A DNA stretch of 64,000 bases from Opisthorchis felineus (lineage: Eukaryota > Platyhelminthes > Trematoda > Opisthorchiida > Opisthorchiidae): the NCBI GenBank assembly GCA_004794785.1, contig SJOL01005652.1, positions 274,475-338,474 of the forward strand, read 5' to 3'. Every line of letters starts with the position of its first letter. Position 1 is the first letter of the stretch. This document shows positions 13,140 through 25,239 of this stretch, one piece after another. The notes beneath the pieces are model-generated. The model worked only from the letters and a program-made list of their open reading frames with translations, had not been told where the DNA came from and did no database searches. The translations under genes were made by a program, and so were the position numbers.

Positions 13140-15240
13140 TTGCGTTGCAAATAGGTGTACTACAAATGCAGCAGAGGGCCCGTAAGACAAACGGAAAGTC
13201 GAGGGATCTGAGGAGGATGTTAAGCTGGGCGTGTTTTTTAATAAAAAAACAGCACGCGAAGCACCGGCTGTCCAGTGCGGTTTTGTGTAAGGAGGCACGG
13301 GAACCATCCTGTTGTCACCTCTTATTATCTTGAACACAACCATAAGGTTTCCAAGTTTTTGTACGATCGGCTCCCGGAAAATAGACGGGTAACAGAGGAG
13401 GAGTTGAGCTCCTGCAAGGTCCTGCTGAAGTATGGAACGCCGTTGTTTGAAGTGCGGCAGTTCGTGGCCGATGAATTCGGAAAGATCCTTACCACTCAGG
13501 ACATACACAGCTACCGACGGAAGTGTCGACCAGCTCTGTTGAGTAGGTGCCGCATGGTTGGGTTTTATTGTGGCAGATGATATGCCTTCGGTCCGGGCGA
13601 AACTTTGGGAGACCCGACGTGTGCTTGTGCTGCAGTCAGGGGGAGGTCACTGTGGCCACATATGTTTCTCGCGTTGTCGCGTTGTCTGGACGTTCTCCAG
13701 ATGTCGCAAATGTCGACTGAACGCACGCGACAAACCGTATGGGGAAGTTTTTTTAAAGCACCTAATATTCTGCCTGCAGATAAAAGCTGTATACAGGTGA
13801 CATGGTTACCAGGCGCCCGGTGATATATGCCTTCTTGGAAAGTGAACAGATTTTCCCCATGCGTACATTCTTCAGCTTATTCAGGGAAGTGATGGGGAAC
13901 AATATCAAGCGAAGACTTTCGTCGTGAACAAGTTGGCGGCACAAAGTCTTTCTGCACGAGTCGTGTTCGGCTGCGACGTCATGTTGTGCTACTTTCATAC
14001 TAGAAAAGCTATCAAGAAGCACGCATGTATCATATAAGGCTCATATATTTTTGGTCACAGACACTGCGAACAGCCGGAATATTTTCCACCGCATGGCCCG
14101 ACTGGACAATGCCGTACAGTAGGTTTTTTGTTTATCATAGTATGAGCACAAAGATTCCGGCAAGATCTGCAAATGCCGCGCCACATGGACCCGCGATTCG
14201 TCTCTTATCTTACGGCCCAATGGTTGTAAATCACCCGAAAATGGGCTGTACACGCGCAATCCGCAATGGGTCACTTTGGTAATGTGACCAACAACCGTCT
14301 GGAGAAGGCCAAATGTCGCCTCAAAAGCCGGGTACACCACTCCGACACACTGGGGCTCGGCATACATAAGGTGTCCCGGCACGCAGAGTGGCTCATGCGG
14401 GAATATGAGATGCACACGTCCTACCACTGCGACCGGCGGGAAATCCTGAAGGGCGATGGCCGCGTTCTGAACATTGTTTGTCGAATGACTACGTATGCGT
14501 GTTCCCTCGCTATGAGGAACTTAGGACCACAGCCCCCGAGGCTGCACTATCATAGTGTCAGAACAAACAGGATGAAGTCAATCCACAGAAACCAACTTAT
14601 AGTTCATGGTGAGAACACCCAAGTGCTCCCAGACGGTTGACGCTTGTGCTGGTTAATTCACATGTCCCTTCAACCAGGCAATGTGGCTCCCCTGTATCCA
14701 TTTATTTCCAGTATATAGGAACCAACCGGTCCCAAGAAGTAAGAAACATCCTTCTTAGATATATTCATAGGTTGCTTCCCCATCCACCAACGGCAGCTGT
14801 CGGATTACAACCTACCGGAAAAAGGTGTACCTCTTGCAATTGTTCCAAAACCACCGCCGAGAGCTTTGGACGGCCTGCTTAAGCAACTGGGCCAAGTGGT
14901 GGGTAAGCTTCCGGAGATGGAACCCAGGAGGTCCATAGATGCCAGTAGGCAGTTGATTGTTCAGGGGCAAATCCTGCTGCGCCAAAGTTCGACGTCTGCG
15001 ACTAACGACCTGCGTCGGTGATCGATGATACTGCAGCTCAACACAGACAGCGGTCCAGGGCCACAGACTTGGGCTTTTGTGTGCTTCGTGACCGGCCGAC
15101 CAGTAGAAGTGACCACAGTTGTGCAACAGATAGCGCATCATATCACGTCGACTGTTGTGATGATGAACCTTACCCGCCGTGTGGTGATGCTGCTTGTCCC
15201 AAATGTGAGTCCACGGACGAATAATTACTTTTTGTTTCTT
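13140..15240 (+). mobile_element. decayed MULE (Mutator-like) transposase
   Basis: Translated pieces in shifting plus-strand frames match the animal MULE transposases related to ZSWIM proteins. In order: a FAR1/WRKY-like DNA-binding part at 13275-13530 (VVTSYYLEHNHKVSKFLYD and LPENRRVTEEEL); the first catalytic aspartate in VD-stop-THATNR at about 13712; RPVIYAFLESEQIFPMR at about 13815; KTFVVNKLAAQ at about 13912, where the family usually has aspartate in place of N; GCDVMLCYFH at about 13970; RMARLDNAVQ; and NVTNNRLEKAKCRLKSRVHH with HAEWLMREYEMHTSYHCDRR at 14280-14445. The last block contains the third catalytic acid (NNRLE). At least four frameshifts and several stops show it is dead. I could not define its terminal repeats. 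Confidence 0.85.
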
Positions 15241-15531
15241 AGCCCCCCGGCTCTTCAAGGAACCGCGAAGATGTACTTGCTAACCAGTCCGCAAAGAACG
15301 CCTCTTATGATGTTGACCTGGACCGAAGCACACAGTCCCAGCTCAGCGTGTCCCGAATGTCCGTGTGTGTCCGTATTTTCGGCTCCAATTAGGAGCTAAT
15401 CAACAGCCGTGAAAAAATATCTGACTTCTACGACTAACACTGTAGAGCGCCAGCTAGACAAAAGAGACGAAGATGATTTCATGTAACCTATTAGCTTCAG
15501 ACAGTTCATCTGTTAACGATGCCTCATGCGT

Positions 15532-16102
15532 TTCACGGTTTTCATGAGTTTCTGCTGCATCCACTAGGATAACAGCTTCTTGGTAGGTGTGCTCAACTGT
15601 CAAACTCCGCGGCTATTCTGCATCTTATTGCCTAGAGGCTGGTTGTAATGCTGATTATTATGACGGCTACAGAAACCAACAGTACGTCGGCCAAATGCAT
15701 GCCCCTACACATGCCGTGACGCCTTGCTTGTACAAATGTTTCAGAAAAAGCAAAAGTGAGGCTGATGTTGAGCTTCATCGCGGCTGCTGACTAAACCTTC
15801 GTGGTGTGGGAGTAGAATAAATCTGATCCTTGAATCACCTGGTATAAAAAGGTGAGTATTTAGTCACACCACCCAAACCGAACGACATCCTGAAACGTTA
15901 GGCCAAGCAAGGCGCCACGGCATACGTGGGGACACGCACTCGGCCGACGCACTGTTGGTTTCTGTAGTCATCATAATAACCAGCGTTGCAACCAACCGCT
16001 GGGCGATAAGATGTAAACTAGCCGCGGATTTTGGCAGTTGGGAATCCTTACCAAGAAGCTGTTGTCCTAGTGAATGCAGCAGAAACTCATGAAAACCGTG
16101 AA
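15532..16102. repeat. large inverted repeat with two 213-bp arms
   Basis: The sequence 15532-15744 is repeated in reverse complement at 15890-16102. The arms have equal length, align without gaps, share about four bases in five, and contain exact blocks such as TTCACGGTTTTCATGAGTTT and TACAGAAACCAACAGT. The spacer is 145 bases. Neither arm has a clear open frame. It starts about 300 bases after the last recognisable MULE sequence. Confidence 0.88.
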
Positions 16103-16109
16103 CCTGTGA

Positions 16110-17415
16110 TTGTGAGCCGAAGTTGAAGGTCACACAAGGTTACAATTGTTTATGCGCGTGCTTTGATTGGTTTCCTGCCTGGGTCGTTGCTGTCACGGCA
16201 GGCCTGAGGCTCGAAGTCCGCTCCAATATCCACACTGGCAAGTACCATATTGCATTTAGCCTCTTTGTTCTTGAACCTTTTGATGCCTATTTAATCACCG
16301 GTTTTGGCGCTCTAATCAGCACATTATTGAGCTGAAAATTATACGGAGTTGAAGGTATACAATGCACTTACTCACCTCTTGTTAGTGATGAGATGCGCAT
16401 GCTGTGCAGTATATGCATCAGTGTGAACGTAAAGTGACCGAGTTATACAACCTTCCTTAAGCAAACACCCGTTCGACTGATGGGCTACAAAGTACATACA
16501 TAAGCCAAATGTTCCATGCCTGCCATATAATTAATGGGAGCGCCATGGGAACTGTTAGATTTATGGGGTAGCCTGAAGCCAGGAGCTATCTTGGTATCCG
16601 GCGCGACATCAGTATTTGCAGGGGCTGTGGCCACTTGCCAATACTCCCCATTGGTTCAGTGCCGTCCGTTGCAGTGACGGTTACAAGTTTTTGACCCACT
16701 AAGTACGTCATTCTGATCATAACTCAGTAGAACAACCGAATAGATCGCGGCTAACTATTCGACCACAGCGTGTACCGAATACTAAGTGTAGAACTTGAAG
16801 TACGACCGGATACAAATAGGTACAAACCAACGACAATGTGTAGGTGGGTTCACGGGGCGTGATACGATAACTCGCCACATGTGAAGCTCAGATTGTGCCC
16901 GAGATGCATGGAAAAACAAGAACGGATATAGAAGAGGTTTGTCAGACAAGAAAATAGGGGCGCGCTACATTGGTTGGCTCACTTGGGGCTAATGGTGTGC
17001 GCCGAGTGTTCGAATGGGAACGTGAGGAACAAACGCGGTGAAAACATATCTAACCTTTAGGTTCGAATGAAAAATGCCTACATGGAGTGTGATTTTATCT
17101 TTCTTGCACCGTCAAGACTCTGGAAGGGAGAAAACAAAAACTGCTTACTGTGAAGCCACAAGCCGATAATTTGCTTAGGCCAAAGGACGTTTTCTGGAAC
17201 GAATGGACTTGTAAGGGGCAAGTCATCAAAGATGCGGATCCTTTGCGAGGAACCCGGCGCGAGTCGTCTGCATTATATCAACGTCGTCAGTAAATCGTAC
17301 CGGTGCGAGCTGTCTGCTCACGGAAGTTTTCCCGGGTGTCAGACACAAGGCGACAGATGAAGGGACGATCGGGCCAGGTAATGATCAGCTGTGGGTGTGT
17401 GAGTGTTTGAGTGTC
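16110..17415. other. no recognisable gene
   Basis: Nothing identifiable on either strand between the inverted repeat and the Gypsy relic. Confidence 0.5.
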
Positions 17416-19010
17416 TCAGCTAACTGTTGGAGTGCACGAGTAATCTTGCCATAATAATGCTGATTTAAGTCGAACGCAATGGCTTACCCTGCTTATTGAT
17501 GAACAATTACTCCGTTCTGCATAGGGCTCCGTAGGGTATGGTCCCAGGAGGTTGGTGGAGTAGTCGTATGTTATCCACTCGTACAAAAACTTGGGGGCTC
17601 GAGTGAAGCGTGCCGAGTGAATAAACGAATTGGCCGTTTCCTTATGTGGGCTGGTTCTTGCCTGGTTCGCCTGACTGCGTAACGGGTCGACGCACCTACC
17701 ATACACGGAATTGGAAGGCGGCTTTGGAGCACTCTACTCACCAGGTAGATAGGAGCGCAGCCGTGAAAAAATTCTACCCAGGGGCTTCCATGCAGCAGCT
17801 CTGGTGGTGTTTCTGGGACTCAGAAACGCCAGAAGCATGACCTGTAGTGGTAAGTCCGTAATGCGATCTTGAGCTGTCTGTGAATACGCTCAGTCAGTCC
17901 GTTAGTCGCTGGGCTGTAAGCTGTTATTTTGCAAAAACAAGTGTGTCCAAAATTCTGCAGAAACCGAGCCCAAAATGCCATACACACCAAAGGACAGCCG
18001 AGTCAGGTCAACCAGCGTTCAGAAGACATATACGTGATTTTATCTGAAGGGCAATCAAACACCCAGATTATCCTAGACCACCTGGAGAACCGGTCAGCGA
18101 AAGTGAGGAGATAGTTGGTATCCCTCGGTTGAGGCAAGGGGCCAACTAAGTCGACATACACATGGGGGTGATGAGCATCTTGCGTTGGGAGTGTGTCCAG
18201 ATGACTCCCAGTGCGCCGGTGCATCTTGGTGCGTTGACACTGAAGACAAGCGCGGATTCAATCATGCGCTACCCCGTGGACCTTCGGCTACATGAGGCGG
18301 CTGGTGACCAACTCAGGCGATGTGAGTATGCCTGGTTGAGGCGGAGCGTTTAAAGCGTTGAAAACTGCACGGCGATAGGTTACGGTAATCACAGTGCGAG
18401 GTTTGGTCTAGGATATGTCACGATGACTGGTTCTGTCCGAGCTGATGAGATTGCTGGTCTTCGATTTCAATGGTGTGGTCTGTGGTCAACATTGCAGTTC
18501 AGCATGGGGCTTCTGCATTATAGATGGCTTCTGGGTCAATGGGGGACGAGTTAGCGACCATGGACATTCTGGAGAGGATATCCGTTGTAGTTTTTGGCAC
18601 ACCTGTGCGGCGACGGATATCGTGTGCGAATTGAACAAGACAGTCTAGTTGTCTGGTCTCTGGTGGAGGGTATCGTTTGGACTCTAAGTGGATTACGTGA
18701 TCGGTGAAGAATACAATGGATCTGCCATCGGATTTGAGTCGGATGGATGGACGGATATCGGACAACTTGCTACCAAACAATATATAAGTTCTAAGCAGGG
18801 TACAGGACTTTGGAGGAAATACTGACGGAGTGCGTTTCCCATAGCGGTGTTGGATACATTCTTCGGGACTAAAACCGCAGATCCGGGTCTTAGTGGTCTG
18901 TGGAGGCCATATTGGAGACAGCCTCCTTACACCAAAGCTCTTCTTGCTTCGTCAGTGAAGGTGGTTGTCGTGTCTTCACTCCAGGGTAATTCAGCGACGG
19001 GTTATAAAAC
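17416..19010 (-). mobile_element. Ty3/Gypsy retrotransposon relic (RNase H and integrase part)
   Basis: Reading down the minus strand, the order fits Ty3/Gypsy pol. About 18990-18930 gives PWSEDTTTTFTDEARRAL, the thumb and connection region after the reverse transcriptase. Next comes RNase H (SIVFFTDHVIHLESKRYPPP, then LDCLVQFAHDIRR and DILSRM, 18499-18780). The integrase follows (HVYVDLVGPLPQPRDTNYLL with FADRFSRW, 18003-18224), then AYSPATNGLTERIHRQLKIA at about 17930-17870. A GPY-like tail is at 17416-17706. The first aspartate (VDLVGPL) and the glutamate (TERIHRQL) of the integrase triad are present; the middle TDxG block has been lost. Frames are broken. The pattern resembles the CsRn1-type Gypsy elements known from trematodes. 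Confidence 0.85.
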
Positions 19011-19374
19011 AGCGCCACAACCGGGGGCGAAACAGTGTTGAACATTTATCTGGACACAAAAGCAGTGGTGTTGCTTGAAAGATGCCGGATTTAGGTAGTT
19101 TGCGCTCAGTTTACCCTTCAAACCCAATGCATTCATGCGAAGTCCTACCTAAGAGCTCGAGTGACATATTTTCTTATTCACATTTAGTGATATAGATCAT
19201 CACAGTATGCGAGAGGACAACCGACGGAAGTGATGAAGGTATCCATCCTCAGTATCACGCGCCACCAGGATGCCACTGACGTCAGGATGATTGGACTAGA
19301 GTCCTCAGCACACATTGTGAAGATAAACAGAAATGTCTGTGTGGCGTTGCTCTGTCGAAACGACATTCTAGGCA

Positions 19375-19555
19375 TTGAAATGGTCCAGTGGTTAGAGCGT
19401 GAATTTACTGACCGGAAGGTCCGCGGTTCGAACCCGGCCTCTGCATCTCGACTTCCCCTGTCTAGGATTCGGCAAACTTACAGTATCCCAGCCCTCGTGC
19501 TTCCTTCGGATGGCATGGTAACTAGGCACGAAAGTGTGCTACAGCTGAACGGTAA
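19375..19555 (+). mobile_element. tRNA-derived SINE, copy 1
   Basis: The head has an RNA polymerase III A box (TGGTCCAGTGGTTAGAGCG, 19381-19399) and a B box (GGTTCGAACCC, 19425-19435), 25 bases apart as in a tRNA gene. The body that follows (CTCGACTT...GTCTAGG, GGCAAAC...CAGTATC, CTCGTGCTTCCTTCGGA, AACTAGGCA, CTACAGCTGAAC) also occurs after the tRNA-like head of the copy at 29062-29246. The shared head and body mark a SINE family rather than a true tRNA gene. It sits close to the 5' side of the minus-strand Gypsy relic. Confidence 0.85.
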
Positions 19556-19559
19556 ACGG

Positions 19560-22500
19560 TCCAATTACCCCTGTCGTCGTAATGTCTGCTGCTACGGGAC
19601 CTGCTTGCAGGCGCGGATTGTGTTTGCTCTACTGGGACCACTCATTCCATTCAGAATGACGTCGATGTGAATGCGCGGTAAAGAGTAGCTGTTTGGCAGG
19701 TTTGCCTTACTAACTGCATGATAGCCGCCACCAGGGAGCTAATCTACAGCATTTTTGGACATGTAAAGTGATGATGCTCATAGACTGCCAGACGGACAAA
19801 CAATATATGCGGCATGCGTTCGAACTCGGCTCCCGTCGTGATAAGTTCATCAGTTGCAAAGCGACCAGGGTTACAGTATTCCAGTGGACTGTGTGTAGCG
19901 ATATGGTATTCAGGGCGCTTTGTCACAACCGGAAGCCCATCCGCGGATCAAGCGAGCTTGAGACACTTGGCACACAACTGGTAGGAGGTGAAATTTTCTG
20001 GCTTATAATTCGAACCCTGGCACACACCTCGCTTGCAAGTGGGTGGGTGGTGTGATCCACCAACTAGAATTTGTGCGTATAAACAAGCAGCTCAAATTAG
20101 CGTAGGAAATCCATTGCCATGGCAGCAAGAGGGGCAACACATACCTCGGAAGCCCATGAGAACTTGCGATTGGATTTCAAATTAATGGTGGTTAGACGGC
20201 GACCGTGAGTTACGATCGCGTACCGTTTGTTGCTTTGAAGGGAGTCAACTGACAGAGCAGCTGCTGGAATCTGCTGCAGCTACGCTGAATCAACCAGGTA
20301 GCCTTATAATGGGATTTTGTCTCAACCATGGTAAAGATGGATCTAGTACCTGCCGGCAGCGAACGTCGCAAAAATGCCCAGACGGCTTAGTTTACCTATG
20401 AGAGTGGCGGCTGCGTGATGACCAGCAACGTTTGGTCGAATCACTAAGAATCGCAAGGTAACAGCAAGGGTTGCTCTGGAGGTGAGGCGCGGGGTTTGTG
20501 AACGGGAACTCAGACGGCGATTGTTCAGTAGTAGTTCTGATAACTCCAAGTTTTAGAGACCTCTACCGATAAGTCAAAGTTGAACCTCATTTCCTCGTTT
20601 ACGACCAACCATCCTGTCCAGGGAGTTTCGTAGAGATGGAAGATAAAATTGTCTATCCCCGGCAGATGCCTGTAATGTCAAGGTTTAGAAGAAATTGACA
20701 GGATTTCACCACTGAGTATGCCGCCAGACGTGCCCCTGACTCAACAGTTCCGATATGTGGTGATCAGTATTTAAAATAACTTTGACGGCTGCTTCGGGCG
20801 CGTTCCCAGTACGCTCAGCATTGATAGGTATCAAATGGATGGAATATAACTTCCGGATCTTCAGAGTAGCGTTTTCTGCTCGAAGACGTCCCTGTACTGG
20901 CAACTCTGTAACATATGCGTGAACATTTTCACTGTTAAGGACAAAACGGAGATAGGGATCTGCATTGCTTTGGAAGCCGCGAACAGCGATAAAGATAGTA
21001 GGCAGAGAGTGGTCGGAAATGGCCAAAGTCTTGTCGTCTGGTGAAAGAACGCCCTGTTAGTCGATATGTTTCTGAGGATATCCTAGCGGCCTATCCGAAA
21101 CTGTGTCTTTTGGAATTCGTGTTCGCTCATGGGTGCGCTTGGCACTAGCATCTGGTATTTCATGTGTGGAGTTTTGGACAAATCCAACTCTCCATTGACA
21201 TATTTATTGAGGCTTTGGAAACTTGTGTTGCGCTTTTTAATGGCCAAGTAGAATCTTTGGTAATTCACGAGGATCGAAAATGCATCAACGCCAGTTCAAC
21301 GGGTGTCCTCGAGAAGCAACGTGGCCTGATGATATGCGTGAATTCGCCTATCAACGGTTGCTGTCCAAATGCTCCAATAAGATACATTCAGTAGGGAGTA
21401 ACCTCAACCGGTAACTGCTGAAAGAGTGGAACCAAAGACTTGAGATGTGCTTACAGGCAGAACGGGGGCTGCGTGGGCGTAGGTGAGATCAAATGCCATA
21501 TGCGAGTGTCTTTAACCCCGGGGCAGTTTCAAAGCAGAAAATGTCCGCGATGGAAAGTGGGGTGTTACATTTTGGCGTACTGTGTATCCTCCCCGGCGGT
21601 TACGGTGTATCGATCGTACAGATAATTCACACGACATCAGGCACAGTTCGAGTAAACTCGTACATGAAAGGAGCGTTTTGAGGACTTGTAATGCTGCTTT
21701 GACCCTTTTTGTTTGCTGCACACGCAAACTCTGTGATGTCTGTCCTTGGCACGCACCGCATGTTTACGCCTATCTATCTGACCAACTACGGTGTCGTTCA
21801 TATTCGGCACGGATCGCACACTGGGAAAACATGTGTGCCTATTTTTTCCCTTGAACCTCTAGGTCTAAGGATGTTATAAGAAATCATCAGTGTCCTTCAA
21901 ACCTGTGTGGAACGGGGAAGTCCAAGAGCGTTTGGTGGCCGAACGATGCCGATCTTGAGCATCTGGTCAGACTCAGCTCCGATGATCTTCATTTGTTTGG
22001 CGCAAGCCGGAGTAATTTTGCGGGAAAAAGTGTGGTATTTCGTCTACTTTTACTCTGCATGGTACCTGTTATGACCTGAAGAAGTTTGTTACGACCTTGG
22101 AAGCCGAGACGGGATCATACGATATCAGTGGGATGTCGGTTCTATGAGCATGGAACTGGCCGGAGCATTGCGCGTCAAAATCCAAACAATAACTGCGCAG
22201 GTGCAGCCATCGGTTCGTTTGTGCACCTATGTCGTTTGTTCGTTTCAGTTCTAGTCCAAAGGATGCAGTATTCAAGGAACAAAAACGCTTATTCATCATG
22301 AAATATTTTCGGTTTCTCTTTGTTGATCTGTAAACCTTATATCGGTACCGGCTCACTGGCTCATACTGATGTCGTTGGTGACATTGTAACTGTGACGATT
22401 GTGTGTTCTGGAACAATCAGCCAACTATCCATCTAACTTGATTGTTGAGAAAAATCGGCGCCGATTCCTAACCGCAAAATGGTGGTCTGAGCAACTGTCA

Positions 22501-24950
22501 CCGAATTTGAGCAACCAAATCTACTGCACCCTGTCTCGAAATCTTGACAGTGGTTTCCTCCTAGGTTTTCTCGAGATTTAAAAAAGGTATTTAATTTGAC
22601 TTGATTCTTGCAATAGTTGTTTGTCAGCATGGGTTTTTTACCCTGCATGTCGGAGCACATTTTCAGTGCGGATGACCATGAGGCAACTGGTCATGGGGTT
22701 TTTACTATCCTACGCGTGGTGGGTCCACGATTTCCCATTGACAGCAGGATAACGGTGATAACCCCTGCGCATATACGCCATTTTTATCTGTAGGCTAATT
22801 TCAGCTGTGCAGAAGGGAGTGTGAAATTAATCGACACAGAAAAAGCTGGCTATCAGAACTCGGTGACCTGTAAATTGCAAACCCACGCCCCCTTTCTTAC
22901 TTCTGCCGTTGTATTTCGCTACAGGCGCTACACTTTAGCAGGAATCCTCCAAATTCAGCCACCGGTTACAAGCTAGGTTGCCGCTTTGAGATGTCAGAGA
23001 GGCGACTGAAGTCCGATTGATCCTCCGATCCTACGTATATGGAAGAACAATATAAACCAAATCAGTCGTCAATTCCGCCCAATTGACTACCTGGTCCGGG
23101 GAAAATTTGGATATTGGTCGTTGATTATATCTTTCTGACTTAGTTGTGGTAACTTTGCATGCAACAGCAGGGCATCCAAAACGGTTATTTTATTTTCTGA
23201 TTACTCACAATAGTAGCAGTAGGACGCTTTAAATGAACTTTTAACTACGTTGGTCCTAATTTGGCTAGCTGTCCTCAAAAGATCGGGTATCAAAACGTGC
23301 TTCTTGCTGCTGTCCATCAAAGAGGAAACTGATGCCCTACTCTTTAGACAATTAGATGGGACGGCTCACAACAGGGTGCAGCGGAAGGCGATGGCATCTT
23401 TCATAATATTGTTTTTTAGCGGCAGTCACTTAGTCACCCACAAAAAATGAGCATCAGGACTCTTATGGAGTATCCCAGACAGAGCGGCGAAGGGCAACTA
23501 CTTCAGAAACATTCATGTCCATAACAAAGCGAGATGCTGTAAAGTTTTCTCTCAAAGAGAATGTTCGGTATTGCGGCGGACTGGCATCTTTATTTCTAAA
23601 CAATTTCTGGCGCATAGAATCGTTGAATAAGCTCAAGACTTACTGGTCAGTGTGCGAGTCGTTTTCATTCATGGATTCGTTGTTTTATAGAACGCCGTTT
23701 TACTGAATCTCGTATGAACTCCGTGTATAGGTAGCACTATAAAAGCTTAGTAGATACCAGAATCCACATTTATCTACAACTCGGAGCCTAGTACTGATAC
23801 CATGTCTTTTGATGCCAACAGATTTGTGGTTGCTTCTGATTGCCATATCGTTTTTGTGTTAGATTTTTGCCCTGATGGTTCTATTTAGTATTTTATGTAC
23901 AACGAAACTAAGCATCGGATCAGTCCTCATTGTCATTCTCGGTAGAAATACATTGGAGGTATATGGTGATGCTTCACTGCCATGTAAACATGAAGAAGAA
24001 CACCTTAGTATAGAGTGAAAACAAGTGAAAATGGTGGATGCACTGTAAAAAACGGATCTACTGCTCCACTGAAAAAGATCATGAATTAATTGAGTACACC
24101 TTGGTACAGCAACGAGATAAATGCATCTAAGCACATTATAGAAGTAAGGCGCTATCAGTGAGATTTACCCAACTTCGGTTGCAAACCTCACCCGACATGA
24201 ACTCGGCAAGCAACAGCAGACAGATTTTGCCTGAATATTTCCAGTTCCAACAAGAACACAGAAACTCAGTATATATTTTATTGTTAAAATAAAGACAAAC
24301 AAAAAATACAGCTAAGTCTCTAGGTGGACAGTCCGACTAGGAAAAGAGAGCATACTCGCCACTGGGACCATTTACGCACCATCTAAGTTTTTCCGCGTGG
24401 TCCCCAACTAGGAAGTTGCCAAGATCTTGCAGTATTCACAGTGAAATTTATTTATTTCGCGTTTCCAAACTATAGTATCTTCACTACATGAACTTCTCAA
24501 ACAATAGTTTGTGGCAAAAACAGTCTTCCTTTGGTAAGTGGTGGTTTGGTGTGTTCAGTGAGTGTTACAACCACTTTAAAATGATGAGTTTTTGCCGCTT
24601 AAGTGATTCTGGTGCGCCTTTCAGTACTCGCTTACACACCATTTCTCTGCGAACATGTTGCAGCCAGCTAAAGCCTGATCTTTTTTCAGGGAATGCATAG
24701 TAAAATGCACGAAGTTCACAGTCCTTGGATCTCAGGAGCAGGCTTTACAACCATAAGATGAGACTGTTCATAGAGGAGCCTTTTAGAAACGGTTCGTAGC
24801 TTCAGTAAAATCCGTTTCTCTCAGCGCAAATAGCGCGAGTTCGAAAATACTGCTCACGCCTCCGTTGCACGTGCCTTGAATTCCTCTACCAAGTACAGCC
24901 ACGGCTTACGCAACTGCCAAAATAAGCACGATAGTCTGCATATTCAAGCT
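19560..24950. other. no recognisable gene
   Basis: This is upstream of the minus-strand Gypsy relic, where its gag, protease and RT would be expected, but I could not recognise them. Several medium open frames (20706-21026 and 22069-22416, minus) match nothing known to me. Confidence 0.5.
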
Positions 24951-24959
24951 ACATTCCAT

Positions 24960-25230
24960 GAAGTTTCAGTGGGACGCAGGGCCTGAAAGTCCTGAACCAA
25001 CACTTCGAAGATGCAAGACACATACTGGAACAAGGGCTCACTCTTGAAATTCCGTTCAGAAAGGACTGCGGACTGGTCAACATCAAATACCAAGACCATG
25101 TCGTCCGTATAGCCCAAGGCTACTAGTCCTTGGCTAGTCTTCTGATACTAAGATCCTACATAACGATAGCAGCGAAGAAAACTGAATGAAGAGGAGGCGA
25201 TAACACAGCACTCTCGAACCCATCATTTGT
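24960..25230 (-). mobile_element. LINE reverse-transcriptase fragment (YTDD)
   Basis: The minus strand reads GFESAVLSPPLHSVFFAAIV followed, in a shifted frame, by LGYTDDMVLVFDVDQSAVLS. This is the order of reverse-transcriptase motifs B (G-x-xQGxVLSPLLFxxFF) and C (GYADD); the catalytic box here is YTDD at about 25100-25111. Only this short palm segment is recognisable, with one stop between the motifs. Confidence 0.65.
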
Positions 25231-25239
25231 AGGGAGACT

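Noticed and set aside
14812..15258. 148-residue minus-strand open frame
   Set aside because: It overlaps the 3' part of the plus-strand MULE relic and has no recognisable content of its own.
19375..19450. A genuine tRNA gene
   Set aside because: The A and B boxes are good, but the 3' acceptor half does not pair cleanly and the same 110-base tail follows a second tRNA-like head at 29062-29246, so it is a SINE.
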